Below, one piece after another: positions 37,424 to 46,368 of a DNA stretch of 50,198 nucleotides (the stretch's first letter is position 1; the number at the start of each line of letters is the position of its first letter). Made by a program: the position numbers and the translations under genes. Source of the stretch: Fischerella muscicola PCC 7414 (lineage in GTDB: Bacteria > Cyanobacteriota > Cyanobacteriia > Cyanobacteriales > Nostocaceae); the NCBI RefSeq assembly GCF_000317205.1, contig NZ_AJLK01000072.1:1-50198 (forward strand), given 5' to 3'. The notes under the pieces are model-generated. The model was not told the DNA's origin. It worked only from the letters and a program-made list of their open reading frames with translations, and did no database searches.

Positions 37424-37518
37424 TTTGAGGAACCTGCCAGTTTCAATCCAAATTTGCCGAAAACCACAATTGGCGATCGCAACTTCTAATTCTTGTAACA
37501 AATATTTCTTTAATTATC

Positions 37519-37543
37519 TAGGGTGAGCATTGCCCACCCTAGA
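37519..37543. terminator. Hairpin between convergent genes
   Basis: CTAGGGTG (37519-37526) pairs with CACCCTAG (37536-37543). It lies between the DUF6745 gene and the small minus-strand gene and belongs to the GGGTG/CACCC repeat type. Confidence 0.6.
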
Positions 37544-37550
37544 TGAAGAT

Positions 37551-37760
37551 TTAAATTAGTTTTGTAACTTTTCTTAGTGTTTGAGCGATCGCTTGAGCAT
37601 CTTTGCCTACAAAAATTTCTTTTTCGCCGTTACTCCAAGTGATAAAGCAGGTATATTGGGAGCGATTGTGACTAGATAAATTCCGAAAATCAACTTGACG
37701 AATGTAAGCTAAATTTATTAATCCTTTTGTAGATGTTTGACAGAGAATGAGTTGTGGCAT
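37551..37760 (-). CDS. Small conserved-looking protein, unknown
   Basis: This 69-residue protein (MPQLILCQTSTKGLINLAYIRQVDFRNLSSHNRSQYTCFITWSNGEKEIFVGKDAQAIAQTL) has a strand-rich pattern ending in a helix, reminiscent of small LytTR- or PH-like folds, but I cannot assign a family. Codon use and the clean ATG at 37760 argue for a real gene. Confidence 0.6.
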   Translation of the reverse strand: MPQLILCQTSTKGLINLAYIRQVDFRNLSSHNRSQYTCFITWSNGEKEIFVGKDAQAIAQTLRKVTKLI

Positions 37761-37938
37761 TATGGAAATATCCTAAATGTATGTTGATGGAAATGTCCTG
37801 AATGTATGTTTAGGAACAGAGGGGGCGAGGGTACTTGGAGGTGCGATCGCCCTTCTCTACTATCATTAAATCCCATTTAATAGCACGTGTCAATGAGTTA
37901 TATTAAAAAAAATATTATACTTGGAGTAGTCTTAATCA

Positions 37939-38163
37939 ATGGGACTAATTAACAGAATTCAAGAATTTGGCAAAGAAAAAGGCATTCCCAGCGCCAACAA
38001 GTTTTGGCAAATCACTGGACTGCCAAGAGCAACAGCATTTAGGCTGTGGAGGGATAGAAGTATTTATCCAGATAGAGGAAGCGTGGAAGTTATTTGTCAA
38101 AAATTAAACGCCCAACCGGGTGATTTTCTGAATTACGTAGAGGAGGCTGATGAAATCAGTTAA
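37939..38163 (+). CDS. XRE/Cro-type small DNA-binding regulator
   Basis: This 74-residue protein is almost entirely one helix-turn-helix domain: INRIQEFGKEKGIPSANKFWQITGLPRATAFRLWRDRSIYPDRGSVEVICQKLNAQPGDFL. The GLPRATAFRLW segment is the recognition-helix region and QPGDFLNY is the usual Cro/CI ending. The target is unknown. It diverges from the small gene at 37551-37760, whose promoter it could control. Confidence 0.85.
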   Translation: MGLINRIQEFGKEKGIPSANKFWQITGLPRATAFRLWRDRSIYPDRGSVEVICQKLNAQPGDFLNYVEEADEIS

Positions 38164-38350
38164 TAGTTAACAGTTATCAGTTATCAGTTTTTGATCACTG
38201 TCAACTGATAACTGATTGAACCAGTTTACTTGCGGGCGAGTTGATTACTTAGTCTGATAATATTTATTGAACTCACGTTAAGTCTAAGATGAGGCATTCT
38301 TCTGTGAAGTTGGAAGCCCACACTATACCGTCAGGGAGCGTGTGGGTAGT

Positions 38351-40219
38351 TCACGGAATCCATCCAAAAGAAGTCGCCACAACCCGAAAACCACAGATCC
38401 GTAATCCCCCATCCGCTTCGTTCCAGCTGCGACTGGCGCTACGGCAAAGTTCTGGACTAAAACTCCAAGAACCACCCCGCAACACTCGACGGTGCATATC
38501 TCCACCTACTTCCCATACTGTTCCATCTGTGGGAGCGCCATCATAATTTTTATGCCAAGGATCAGCACACCATTCCCAAACTAACCCATGCATATCGTAT
38601 AAGCCAAAGGCATTTGCCACACCAAAACTACCTACTGGTGTTGTTTCTTTGCGATATTTAGTTTTGATTTCTGAAGATTCGCCGCTACTGCAATTCGCTA
38701 ACTCAGAGGTAATTGTTTCACCAAAATGGAAAGGTGTTGTTGTACCTGCACGACAAGCATATTCCCATTCGGCTTCGCTGGGTAAGCGATAATGTCGCCT
38801 GGTTTTTTTCCACAAACGCGCACAAAATTCTACTGCTTCGTGCCAAGATACATTTTCTACTGGTCGATTAGCACCTTTGAATTTAGAGGGGTAAGGATTT
38901 AAAGATTGTTTAACTTTGGGTAAAGCTGCAACTGCTTTCCACTGTGCTTGTGTGACAGGATATTTCCCTATAAAAAAGGGTTCGACGGTGACTTGATGTT
39001 GCGGACGTTCATCAGCATCTCCTTCTTCTTCACTTGCACCCATTAAGAAACTACCGCCGGGGATGGCTACCATTTCTATTGTCACCCCATTTCCTAAATC
39101 TTCTATATAGTAATTGGCGGTGCGATAATCACGCTTAATTTCCTTGCCTGTGGAGTCTACGGTTACTGTGTCAAATTCAAAAACTTCTAGAGCAGGAAAT
39201 CCTGGTGTTACTGATTGTGGTATTGTTGTCAATAATTGAGTTTGGTGTGGCGTCAAAGTTGGCGATGTTGTAGATACAACAGGTAATGAAAAAGATGCTT
39301 GTTGGGGATTTAAATCTTTGAGAACTTCTGTTGCTGATTGATACCTTTCTGAGGCTAAATGTTTCAGCAATTTATCTAAAATATTTCCTAAATCTTCGCT
39401 GACAGTAATGCCTTTTTCTTCGAGAATTTGCCGCCATAACCATTTACAACTCATGGGATCAAACAGGCGGTCATAAATTTGACCATAAGCATCTCGTACA
39501 GGTAAACATCCAGTGATGAGGCGCGCACAAGTCACTCCTAAAGCATACAAATCACTGGCATGACAAGCAAAGCCTGCCATTTGTTCACTGGGTGCATAAC
39601 CAAGTGTATAAAGGACTGTAGCTTGTCTAGCTAAACTTGTTTGTGTAACTTGTTTAGCGCCACCAAAATCAATTAATACTAGTTTGCCATCGCTTTGACG
39701 GCGAATAATATTTTCTGGCTTAATATCACGATGAATGACATTGCGCGAATGGATAAATTCTAAAACTGGTAATAAGTCAGCTAAAAGTTCTCGGATTTTT
39801 TCTTCGGTAAAAGGTTGTTGAATAACTTCTGCAAAAAGGGTATTTCCTTGAATAAATTCTTGTACTAAATACAAGCTTGTACCTTGTTCAAAGTAAGCCA
39901 ATAATCTTGGAATTTGTAGGTGATTTTCTCCTAGTTCATACAGTCGGAAAGCTTCTTCTTTGAATAATTCTGCTGCTTTAGTGCGTTCCGATGTGCCATG
40001 AACTTGTGGAAAAAATTGCTTGATGACGCAGGGAGCATTGAGTCTATCAATGTCTTCTGCTGCATAAGTTCTGCTAAACCCGCCTTCGCCTAACAATCTT
40101 GATACGTGGTAGCGGTTGCGTAACAATTCACCAAAGTTGCTTTGTCCGCAACTAATGCAAAACCTATTGTCATCAGCATTGAAGGGATTTGAGCAATTGG
40201 GATTTTGGCAGATTTGCAT
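38351..40219 (-). CDS. Serine/threonine kinase fused to an FGE-sulfatase-like domain
   Basis: This 622-residue fusion has three parts. An N-terminal four-cysteine zinc ribbon (Cys4, Cys9, Cys21, Cys24) is followed by a Hanks-type kinase with glycine loop GEGGFS (44-49), Lys67 (VIK), catalytic HRDIKPEN (163-170) and DFG at 184. A linker leads to an FGE/SUMF1-like domain from about residue 365 (MVAIPGGSFLMGASEEEGDADERPQHQVTV to RVLRGGSWSF...CGFRVVATS). The catalytic cysteine pair of true formylglycine-generating enzymes is not visible at its expected place after GGSW, so the domain is probably a binding module. Such fusions are common in filamentous cyanobacteria. The gene is monocistronic. Confidence 0.92.
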   Translation of the reverse strand: MQICQNPNCSNPFNADDNRFCISCGQSNFGELLRNRYHVSRLLGEGGFSRTYAAEDIDRLNAPCVIKQFFPQVHGTSERTKAAELFKEEAFRLYELGENHLQIPRLLAYFEQGTSLYLVQEFIQGNTLFAEVIQQPFTEEKIRELLADLLPVLEFIHSRNVIHRDIKPENIIRRQSDGKLVLIDFGGAKQVTQTSLARQATVLYTLGYAPSEQMAGFACHASDLYALGVTCARLITGCLPVRDAYGQIYDRLFDPMSCKWLWRQILEEKGITVSEDLGNILDKLLKHLASERYQSATEVLKDLNPQQASFSLPVVSTTSPTLTPHQTQLLTTIPQSVTPGFPALEVFEFDTVTVDSTGKEIKRDYRTANYYIEDLGNGVTIEMVAIPGGSFLMGASEEEGDADERPQHQVTVEPFFIGKYPVTQAQWKAVAALPKVKQSLNPYPSKFKGANRPVENVSWHEAVEFCARLWKKTRRHYRLPSEAEWEYACRAGTTTPFHFGETITSELANCSSGESSEIKTKYRKETTPVGSFGVANAFGLYDMHGLVWEWCADPWHKNYDGAPTDGTVWEVGGDMHRRVLRGGSWSFSPELCRSASRSWNEADGGLRICGFRVVATSFGWIP

Positions 40220-40622
40220 AGCCGAGCCAGGGATTACATCTTTTCGAGAGCAGGCCCAATACTATCTATATCGAAAACAGATATGTGGACAAATAAGCAT
40301 GAGTATTAGTTCATCTGTAATATTGCTCGTACAGAAAGTTATACAGATGAAGAAATCCTTTATTTATTTGTTTATCTGTACCTTAGAACTTTTTAAATAT
40401 AAATAAATATGAGCGTACGGTTTTCCGTTCTGAAGAGGATAATAGCTGAAGCGATCGCTCTTGTCAAGCGCCAGTGTTGGGGAGTTGGGGAGGTGGGGCG
40501 ATGGGGAGGTGGGGCGATGGGGGGCTAGGGGTCCCCACTTTGTGGGGTTGGGGGGCAATGGGGAGGTGAGGAGTGTGAGGAGAATAAATAGTGACTAATG
40601 ACAATTGACCATTGACAATTGA
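40220..40622. repeat. Gap with GGGGAGGTGGGGCGAT-type repeats
   Basis: GGGGAGGTGGGGCGAT-type units fill 40480-40570 and ATTGACAATTGAC heptamer-like units lie at 40590-40622. The first part (40220-40420) is the upstream region of the kinase gene. No gene is visible. Confidence 0.8.
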
Positions 40623-41447
40623 CTAATAACTATTTCTTTCTGAAGAAGCACGGATTAATTCGGCGATCAAAGCAACTGTTGCAGAGATTACAATTAAGAT
40701 AACACTGAGAGCATTAATATCGGGTTTTACTCCTGTTCTAATGCGGCTGAAAATTTCCATTGGTAGAGTGTTGGAACCACTACCAGCAGTAAAAGTGGCG
40801 ATGAGAAAGTCATCCAAACTCAAGACAAATGCCAACAGACAACCAGCGATAATACCAGGCATTAATTGAGGTAATAACACTTTGATAAAAGCCTGCACTG
40901 GTGTTGCTCCTAAATCTAAGGCGGCTTCTTCTAAATGGGGATCTAAATTAGTCAATCTTGCTGACACAACTAGACTAATGTAAGCCAGACAAAATACTAC
41001 GTGAGCCGCGACAATAGTCCATACACTTAAAGAAATGCCAACAAGAGGAATAGCAACCGCTGCGAGAAACACCAAAGTCGCAACAGCGATCGCAATATCG
41101 GGAATAATCAATGGTAGGTAAGAAATACCGCGATACAAGGCTTTACCTGGAAATTGATAGCGCGCTAACCCCACCGCCATTAAAGTTCCCAGCACTGCTG
41201 ATATACCTACAGCGCTGAAGGCTACTATTAAACTATTTTTTAAAGCCAACAAAATTCGCTCATCACTAAATAGTTGGCGATACCAATCTAGGGTGAAGCC
41301 TTGCCAAGTGGCACTGTAAGGTGATTTATTGAAGCTGTAAAAGCCCAGTACCAAGATTGGCAGATACATGAACACAAACATTAATAGCGAGAAAACCGCT
41401 TGCCAGGATAAGACACGCGGTTTTTTTTGTAAATGAGATATGTTCAC
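40623..41447 (-). CDS. potC: PotC-like spermidine/putrescine ABC permease
   Basis: This 274-residue inner-membrane permease has six predicted helices and the EAA loop EEAALDLGATPVQAFIKVLLPQLMPGI that contacts the ATPase. Sequence and length fit PotC, one of the two permeases of the polyamine importer. The start is a GTG at 41447 (NISHLQKK). PotA, PotB and PotD are absent from this window, and the upstream gene is a histidine kinase, so this permease is an orphan here. It must work with subunits encoded elsewhere, or have lost its partners. Confidence 0.9.
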   Translation of the reverse strand: MNISHLQKKPRVLSWQAVFSLLMFVFMYLPILVLGFYSFNKSPYSATWQGFTLDWYRQLFSDERILLALKNSLIVAFSAVGISAVLGTLMAVGLARYQFPGKALYRGISYLPLIIPDIAIAVATLVFLAAVAIPLVGISLSVWTIVAAHVVFCLAYISLVVSARLTNLDPHLEEAALDLGATPVQAFIKVLLPQLMPGIIAGCLLAFVLSLDDFLIATFTAGSGSNTLPMEIFSRIRTGVKPDINALSVILIVISATVALIAELIRASSERNSY

Positions 41448-41581
41448 GCTTATGATTTTGGTTTTAGTTATTTGGTCAGCGCCAAGATAGCACAGTTAAG
41501 CATAAAAGTCAAGAATAAAGGCAGAGGGCAGAAGGAATAAACTTTTCATCCTTTGTTGCCAACTCTGTTCATGACGACTAC

Positions 41582-44500
41582 TTAATTATTTCTTTTGCCA
41601 CATAAATCTGCGATCGCTAACAATAATTGATCTGTATCGACTGGTTTGGCAATGTGGGCTTGGAAACCTGCTGCTAATAGTCGTGAGCGATCGCTATCTC
41701 CAGCGTAGGCTGTTAATGCGATCGCTGGGATTTTTCCACCCTGTTCTGGAGGCAAGGTTCTGATTTGCTCTATCAAACTATAGCCGTCTACCTCAGGCAT
41801 CCCGATATCACTGATTAATAAGTCATACTGTGATTGTGTTAAGGTTGTGAGAGCTTGGTTGGCTGAACCAGCAACAGTTACTGTCGCTCCATACTCTTTT
41901 AAACAATAGTCAAGAAAGTTTCGTGTGTCTGGATTATCATCAACTACTAGTATCCGCAATCCCGCTAGGTAGGAAGAGGTAAACTTATCTCCTTGTTGTT
42001 CTGTGTCTTTTTCCCCACCTTTCCCTTGTTGTTCTATAAGGGGCAATTTTACAGTAAATGTGGCTCCTTGTCCTTCCCCCGGGCTATCGGCAGTAACAAC
42101 ACCGCCATGCAATTCGACTAAATGGCGGACTATTGCCAATCCTAATCCTAATCCACCAAATTTTCTGGTGGTACTGCTATCTGCTTGGCGAAAGTATTCA
42201 AATACGTGGGGCAGAAATTCCGAAGAAATACCCATACCTGTGTCTGTGACTGTGATTTGGGCATAGTGGTTTTTGTGATAGGGAGGTGGGGTAGTGGGGC
42301 TTCCATGATAGGGAGGTGGGGAGGTGGGGTGGTGGGGTGATATTGTTCCCCCCATCTCCCCATCGTTGACTACTTCTAAGCGCACTTCTACCCTACCGCC
42401 ACTGGGTGTAAATTTAACCGCATTGGAAAGTAAATTGCCAACGACTTGCTGCAAGCGATTTGAGTCTCCTTGAACGAGTATGGAAGACGTGGAGAAATTC
42501 CCCCTTGTCTGGTTTGTCTTCCTTGTCTTCCGTGTCCCCGTATCCTCTCTGTCTGGAGGTACATACTCAAGTTGAATTTTTTTGGTTTGTGCGGCTAGTT
42601 GCACAGTTTCTAATGCCGCATCAATTACTGTTGTTAAGTTGACGACGGCTAAATTTAGGCTGAGTTTGCCTCGGAGAATGCGGGAAACATCTAGTAAGTC
42701 ATCGATCAATTGAATCTGTAATTTGGCATTCCGTTCAATTGTGTCTAAGGCACGATCTGTGGCTGTTGGATCTAGCTTGCGACTTCTGAGTAATTTTGTC
42801 CAACCGAGGATAGGGTTGAGGGGCGATCGCAATTCGTGAGAAAGAATGGCTAGAAACTGATCTTTGACGCGGTTAGCAGCTTCTGCTTCTGCACGGGCTG
42901 CTTGTTCCAACTCTAACAGGTGAGCGCGTTGTTGTTCTATTTGTTTTTGGTCATGAATATCGGTACAAGTCCCAAACCATTTAATAATGTTGCCTTGATT
43001 GTCTGTGAGAGGATAAGCTCTGACTAAATGCCAACGATATGTACTGTCACTGGCTCTTTTGAAACGCTGTTCGTTTTCAAAGGGGATTCCAGTTTGCAAA
43101 GATTCTTGCCAGCGTTGGATGGTAGCCTCTAAATCATCTGGATGCAGTACTTTGTGCCAACCAGTTCCCACGGTTTCTTCGAGAGTTAGCCCTGAATATT
43201 CATACCAACGCTGATTTGTGTAATCAGTTATACCTTGGGCATTGGTTGTCCAAACCATTTCGGGAATGCCTTCACTCAGCATTCTGTAGCGTTCTTCGCT
43301 TTGACGTAGGGCTTCCTCTGTGTGTTTGCGCTCGGTAATATCTTGGGTAGTACCCATCATCCGCACTGGCTTACCTGTATAATCGTACAAGCAGCGACCT
43401 TTGGCTGCAATCCAACGTACACTACCGTTAGGCCAAATTACACGGAATTCTACATCGTAATCAACCTTGCCTTGGAGAGTTTGTCTAATTGCTTCATGGG
43501 TAGGCTGGCGATCATCTGGATGCAGACAATTAAGAAACACCTCGTAGCTTATTTCTATATTGGACGCAAGTCCAAACAACTGCTTGCATTTGACAGTCCA
43601 AATTAATTCATCGGTGGTGAGATCCCAAAACCACATTCCTAACTCTGCTGCTGCGGTGGCTAGGCGAATGCGTTCTTCACCTTCGCGCAAGTCTGCTTCT
43701 GTTTGTTTGCGATCGCTTATATCAGTAGTGATGCCAACTATTCTAATGATCTGGTGATTATGATCTCTTACTGCTAATCCCCGATCTTCTACCCACAGAT
43801 AGTAACCATCTTTATGACGGACTCGATATTGAGTGCAAAAACGGTCTCCCTGGGCTAGACTTTCTGTAAACTCCTGTTCAACTTGTTGGAGATCATCAGG
43901 ATGAATATGCGATCGCCACCATCCTGAGGTTGGTTCAGTTTCCTCCAGTGTGTAACCCAAAAGCTTAGTTAAACCTTGAGTTCTGTTTACAAAATCACTT
44001 TTCCTATCCCAATCGTAAATTAGGCAATTCACAGCTGCTGCTGCGAGTTCAAACCGTTCATTACTTTGTCGTAAGGCGGTTTCTGTACGCCGTCGCTCTG
44101 TAATATCTTCACAGAAGCCCAGAATTCGCTGCGATAAACCTTCGGCTGTTCTCCGCAATACCGTATCATAGCAACGTAACCAGCGCCATTCACCGTTTGC
44201 GTGTCGATATTGGAATTCAAAGCTAACTACTTCACCATCAGGAACGGAGTTGAGGCGATCATAATGAGCGGGAAGTCGAGCAATATCTTCAGGGTACATT
44301 CGTTGCAAAAGTGATTGCAGCCCTGTTGATTGAATTTCGTGTTGGGTGTAACCAAGAATTTGAGTAACTTGATGATTAATATAGATGACACGCTGTTCAA
44401 CTAAATCATAAAGATACAGCGCACCTGAGCTACTACTAGCAATCCTTTGAATTAAATTTGGACTTTCTGTTAAGGCAGTTGCTAAAGCAACTTCATTCAC

Positions 44501-44965
44501 ATCAAAAATCGATTGTAAATTTGATGTGACTGTAATCTCACTAAAAGTTGTGACAATACTATAAGGTTTAGTTGCTCCTGGTAAGAACAAAGGTTGTGAG
44601 TTCACGAGTAGCCAGACAAGCTTACCATGCGGCTGATACAATCCCATCACAACATTCAAACAGGGTTTACCTGTGGTTAGGGCAACCATAAATGGATAAT
44701 TTTCATTTCTCAAAGGAAAACCATCTACACCAATGGCTTGCCAGGGTGTATCCAGCCAATTACGCCCAATGAACTGCTCTGCCGTTAGACCTAAAATCCG
44801 CTCAGATTCAGGATTACAAGCCTGGATGCGACCATCCGCAAGCTGAAGCACCATTGCTTGTTCTGGCTCTGTAATCATCGAAGACGTAGATTGTTCCGAG
44901 ATTTGCTGCTGCCAAGACAGCTTGTCATCAGCCAATGGTTGTAGAGACTGCTCAAAATCTGGCAT
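41582..44965 (-). CDS. Hybrid histidine kinase with five PAS domains and a C-terminal receiver
   Basis: This 1127-residue sensor has an N-terminal PAS (about 35-150), four further PAS/PAC modules (about 165-300, 300-425, 425-550 and 555-680), HisKA with phospho-acceptor His710 in LSHELRSPL, a HATPase domain with NLLSNAVKFTP, DTGMGIS and FGGLGLGLAIV, and a receiver (about 1000-1120) with Asp1053 in LLISDIGMPE and Lys in IAKPVDT. It lacks membrane segments, so sensing is cytoplasmic. The N box and G box are separated by a Pro/His-rich segment encoded by tandem repeats (about 42262-42362), and a Thr/Arg-rich insertion lies near 42470-42560. Both appear to be tolerated in-frame insertions. Confidence 0.93.
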   Translation of the reverse strand: MPDFEQSLQPLADDKLSWQQQISEQSTSSMITEPEQAMVLQLADGRIQACNPESERILGLTAEQFIGRNWLDTPWQAIGVDGFPLRNENYPFMVALTTGKPCLNVVMGLYQPHGKLVWLLVNSQPLFLPGATKPYSIVTTFSEITVTSNLQSIFDVNEVALATALTESPNLIQRIASSSSGALYLYDLVEQRVIYINHQVTQILGYTQHEIQSTGLQSLLQRMYPEDIARLPAHYDRLNSVPDGEVVSFEFQYRHANGEWRWLRCYDTVLRRTAEGLSQRILGFCEDITERRRTETALRQSNERFELAAAAVNCLIYDWDRKSDFVNRTQGLTKLLGYTLEETEPTSGWWRSHIHPDDLQQVEQEFTESLAQGDRFCTQYRVRHKDGYYLWVEDRGLAVRDHNHQIIRIVGITTDISDRKQTEADLREGEERIRLATAAAELGMWFWDLTTDELIWTVKCKQLFGLASNIEISYEVFLNCLHPDDRQPTHEAIRQTLQGKVDYDVEFRVIWPNGSVRWIAAKGRCLYDYTGKPVRMMGTTQDITERKHTEEALRQSEERYRMLSEGIPEMVWTTNAQGITDYTNQRWYEYSGLTLEETVGTGWHKVLHPDDLEATIQRWQESLQTGIPFENEQRFKRASDSTYRWHLVRAYPLTDNQGNIIKWFGTCTDIHDQKQIEQQRAHLLELEQAARAEAEAANRVKDQFLAILSHELRSPLNPILGWTKLLRSRKLDPTATDRALDTIERNAKLQIQLIDDLLDVSRILRGKLSLNLAVVNLTTVIDAALETVQLAAQTKKIQLEYVPPDREDTGTRKTRKTNQTRGNFSTSSILVQGDSNRLQQVVGNLLSNAVKFTPSGGRVEVRLEVVNDGEMGGTISPHHPTSPPPYHGSPTTPPPYHKNHYAQITVTDTGMGISSEFLPHVFEYFRQADSSTTRKFGGLGLGLAIVRHLVELHGGVVTADSPGEGQGATFTVKLPLIEQQGKGGEKDTEQQGDKFTSSYLAGLRILVVDDNPDTRNFLDYCLKEYGATVTVAGSANQALTTLTQSQYDLLISDIGMPEVDGYSLIEQIRTLPPEQGGKIPAIALTAYAGDSDRSRLLAAGFQAHIAKPVDTDQLLLAIADLCGKRNN
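42262..42362. repeat. Tandem repeat inside the kinase ATPase domain
   Basis: GGGAGGTGGGG-type units, matching the intergenic repeats of the window, occur within coding sequence. In protein they give a segment rich in Pro, His and Tyr (TSPPPYHGSPTTPPPYH) between the conserved N and G1 boxes, in frame. Confidence 0.88.
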
Positions 44966-45383
44966 TTTTTATCCAATTGGAAAAATATACAAAATTTTAA
45001 CTAAGTTTATCTCTTAATGAATTAGATTTTAGGACAAAACCTCTATCCATAGATGGATGATAGATATTCTTTATTTTTTATTTGTTTTCAAAATCAGATT
45101 AGTAATTACTGGTTATTAAAGACTGGTTTTGGTAAATATTTCATGATCCCAGCCTCTAACTATCATAAGCTAAATCAGTCTGTACAGTAGTCATTTGTTT
45201 ATACTTGTTGAGAAAAATCCAGCAATAAAGAGCAATAGGTTATTATCTATTAACTACAGACTCTGATATTTATATCAATGTACATAAACTGAGATTACTC
45301 CTGACGAAGGAGCAAATCAAGAAGTTGATTGACTAGAGTGGTCATAGTAACGAAATCAATAAAAAACACAAAAAATTTTACTT
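44966..45383. other. Divergent intergenic region
   Basis: An AT-rich gap between the hybrid kinase (-) and the small acidic protein (+) that must hold both promoters. No gene or clear operator was recognised. Confidence 0.4.
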
Positions 45384-45713
45384 ATGAAAGACCAACAAGA
45401 AAATCAAATCAATCAACCAGTAAGTGAAGATTGGCATTCCCAGCAAGAGCCAAACGTCAAGGAAAGAAATTTAACAGCAAATCCTGGCGATCGCATTGCC
45501 GATGAACCTCAAACAATCGAAGAAAAAAGTCAACAAGTAGCTGTAGATTCTCCTGACATCACAGGAGATCACATCAAAGTTCCTACCTACTTTGTAGTAG
45601 AAGAGCCAGATGGTGAAAAAAAGGCACTTCACCATGTTAAGGATGCAGAAGAAATTTCTGATGTCATTCGGCAAGCAAGAGTAGACGAAGAAGGTAATCG
45701 AGTTTGGTGGTAG
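45384..45713 (+). CDS. Small acidic protein, unknown
   Basis: This 109-residue protein is strongly acidic and hydrophilic. The first 60 residues look disordered (QQENQINQPVSEDWHSQQEP), and the C-terminal ~45 form a compact-looking segment (IKVPTYFVVEEPDGEKKALHHVKDAEEISDVIRQARVDEEGNRVWW). I do not recognise a family. A clear ATG and a GCGATCGC site inside the gene argue that it is real. Confidence 0.65.
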   Translation: MKDQQENQINQPVSEDWHSQQEPNVKERNLTANPGDRIADEPQTIEEKSQQVAVDSPDITGDHIKVPTYFVVEEPDGEKKALHHVKDAEEISDVIRQARVDEEGNRVWW

Positions 45714-46368
45714 TTTGTTTAGCATCAACGATAAATTCATCGTTGATTGTCGAGAATAAACAAATATTAGCTAAACATTAAAACAGCTTTAGATATTATC
45801 AATGTCTCTCTTCCTCACTGTTGCCAAAGGAGAGGAAGAATTAGATTAGTTTGAGAATTTATCTAAAGCTGTTCTCATTCAACTCTGTTAGAGGCTATAT
45901 AGAAATAAACTATTAAGTGCATTTAGGGGAGGTAAAAAGAGGTGTAGATGTTCCTCCCACTTTATTAGCTTTGTGTAGCGGCGCTACATTGATATTGAAA
46001 GTAAAAAAATAAATGAAAGTGCGCTACGCATTATATGTTTTTGGTGCGTGAAAGCAGAGCGTAACGCACCCTAATTAATATACTTCTCGCAAGAGTCTAT
46101 TTCCAAAAAAAACGAACACCGATAAACACCGATAATATCTATGTATCCTGCACCGAATCCATATCTGTGTCCATCTGTGTTCCATGAGTGTTCGTAATTA
46201 AAAATTATCTGGATTTTTGAAGAGATTTAATAAGTACTATTGTCTTTGTAAAAATATTCCAGTGAATCATTACAGATTTGCGTAAAATCTTCGCATTTTT
46301 CAACGCAGAGTGTTTATATAGAAAATTTGCTACCAGGTCATAAACCTATTTAAGTGGAGGAAAGAATA
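45714..46368. other. Gap with nested hairpin and dispersed repeats
   Basis: AACAGCTTTAGAT (45782-45794) pairs with ATCTAAAGCTGTT (45861-45873), enclosing CTCTTCCTC and GAGGAAGA arms; this may be a structured terminator or RNA. Further on is GTAGCGGCGCTAC (45975-45987), a 'gcgtaacgcacc' repeat (46060-46070), and copy 2 of the window-opening repeat (46110-46225). No gene is visible. Confidence 0.6.
46110..46225. repeat. Dispersed repeat, copy 2
   Basis: The order AACACCGATAA units, ATCTGTGTCC units, then GTGTTCGTAATTAA and ATTTTTG matches 1-110 block by block. Confidence 0.7.
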
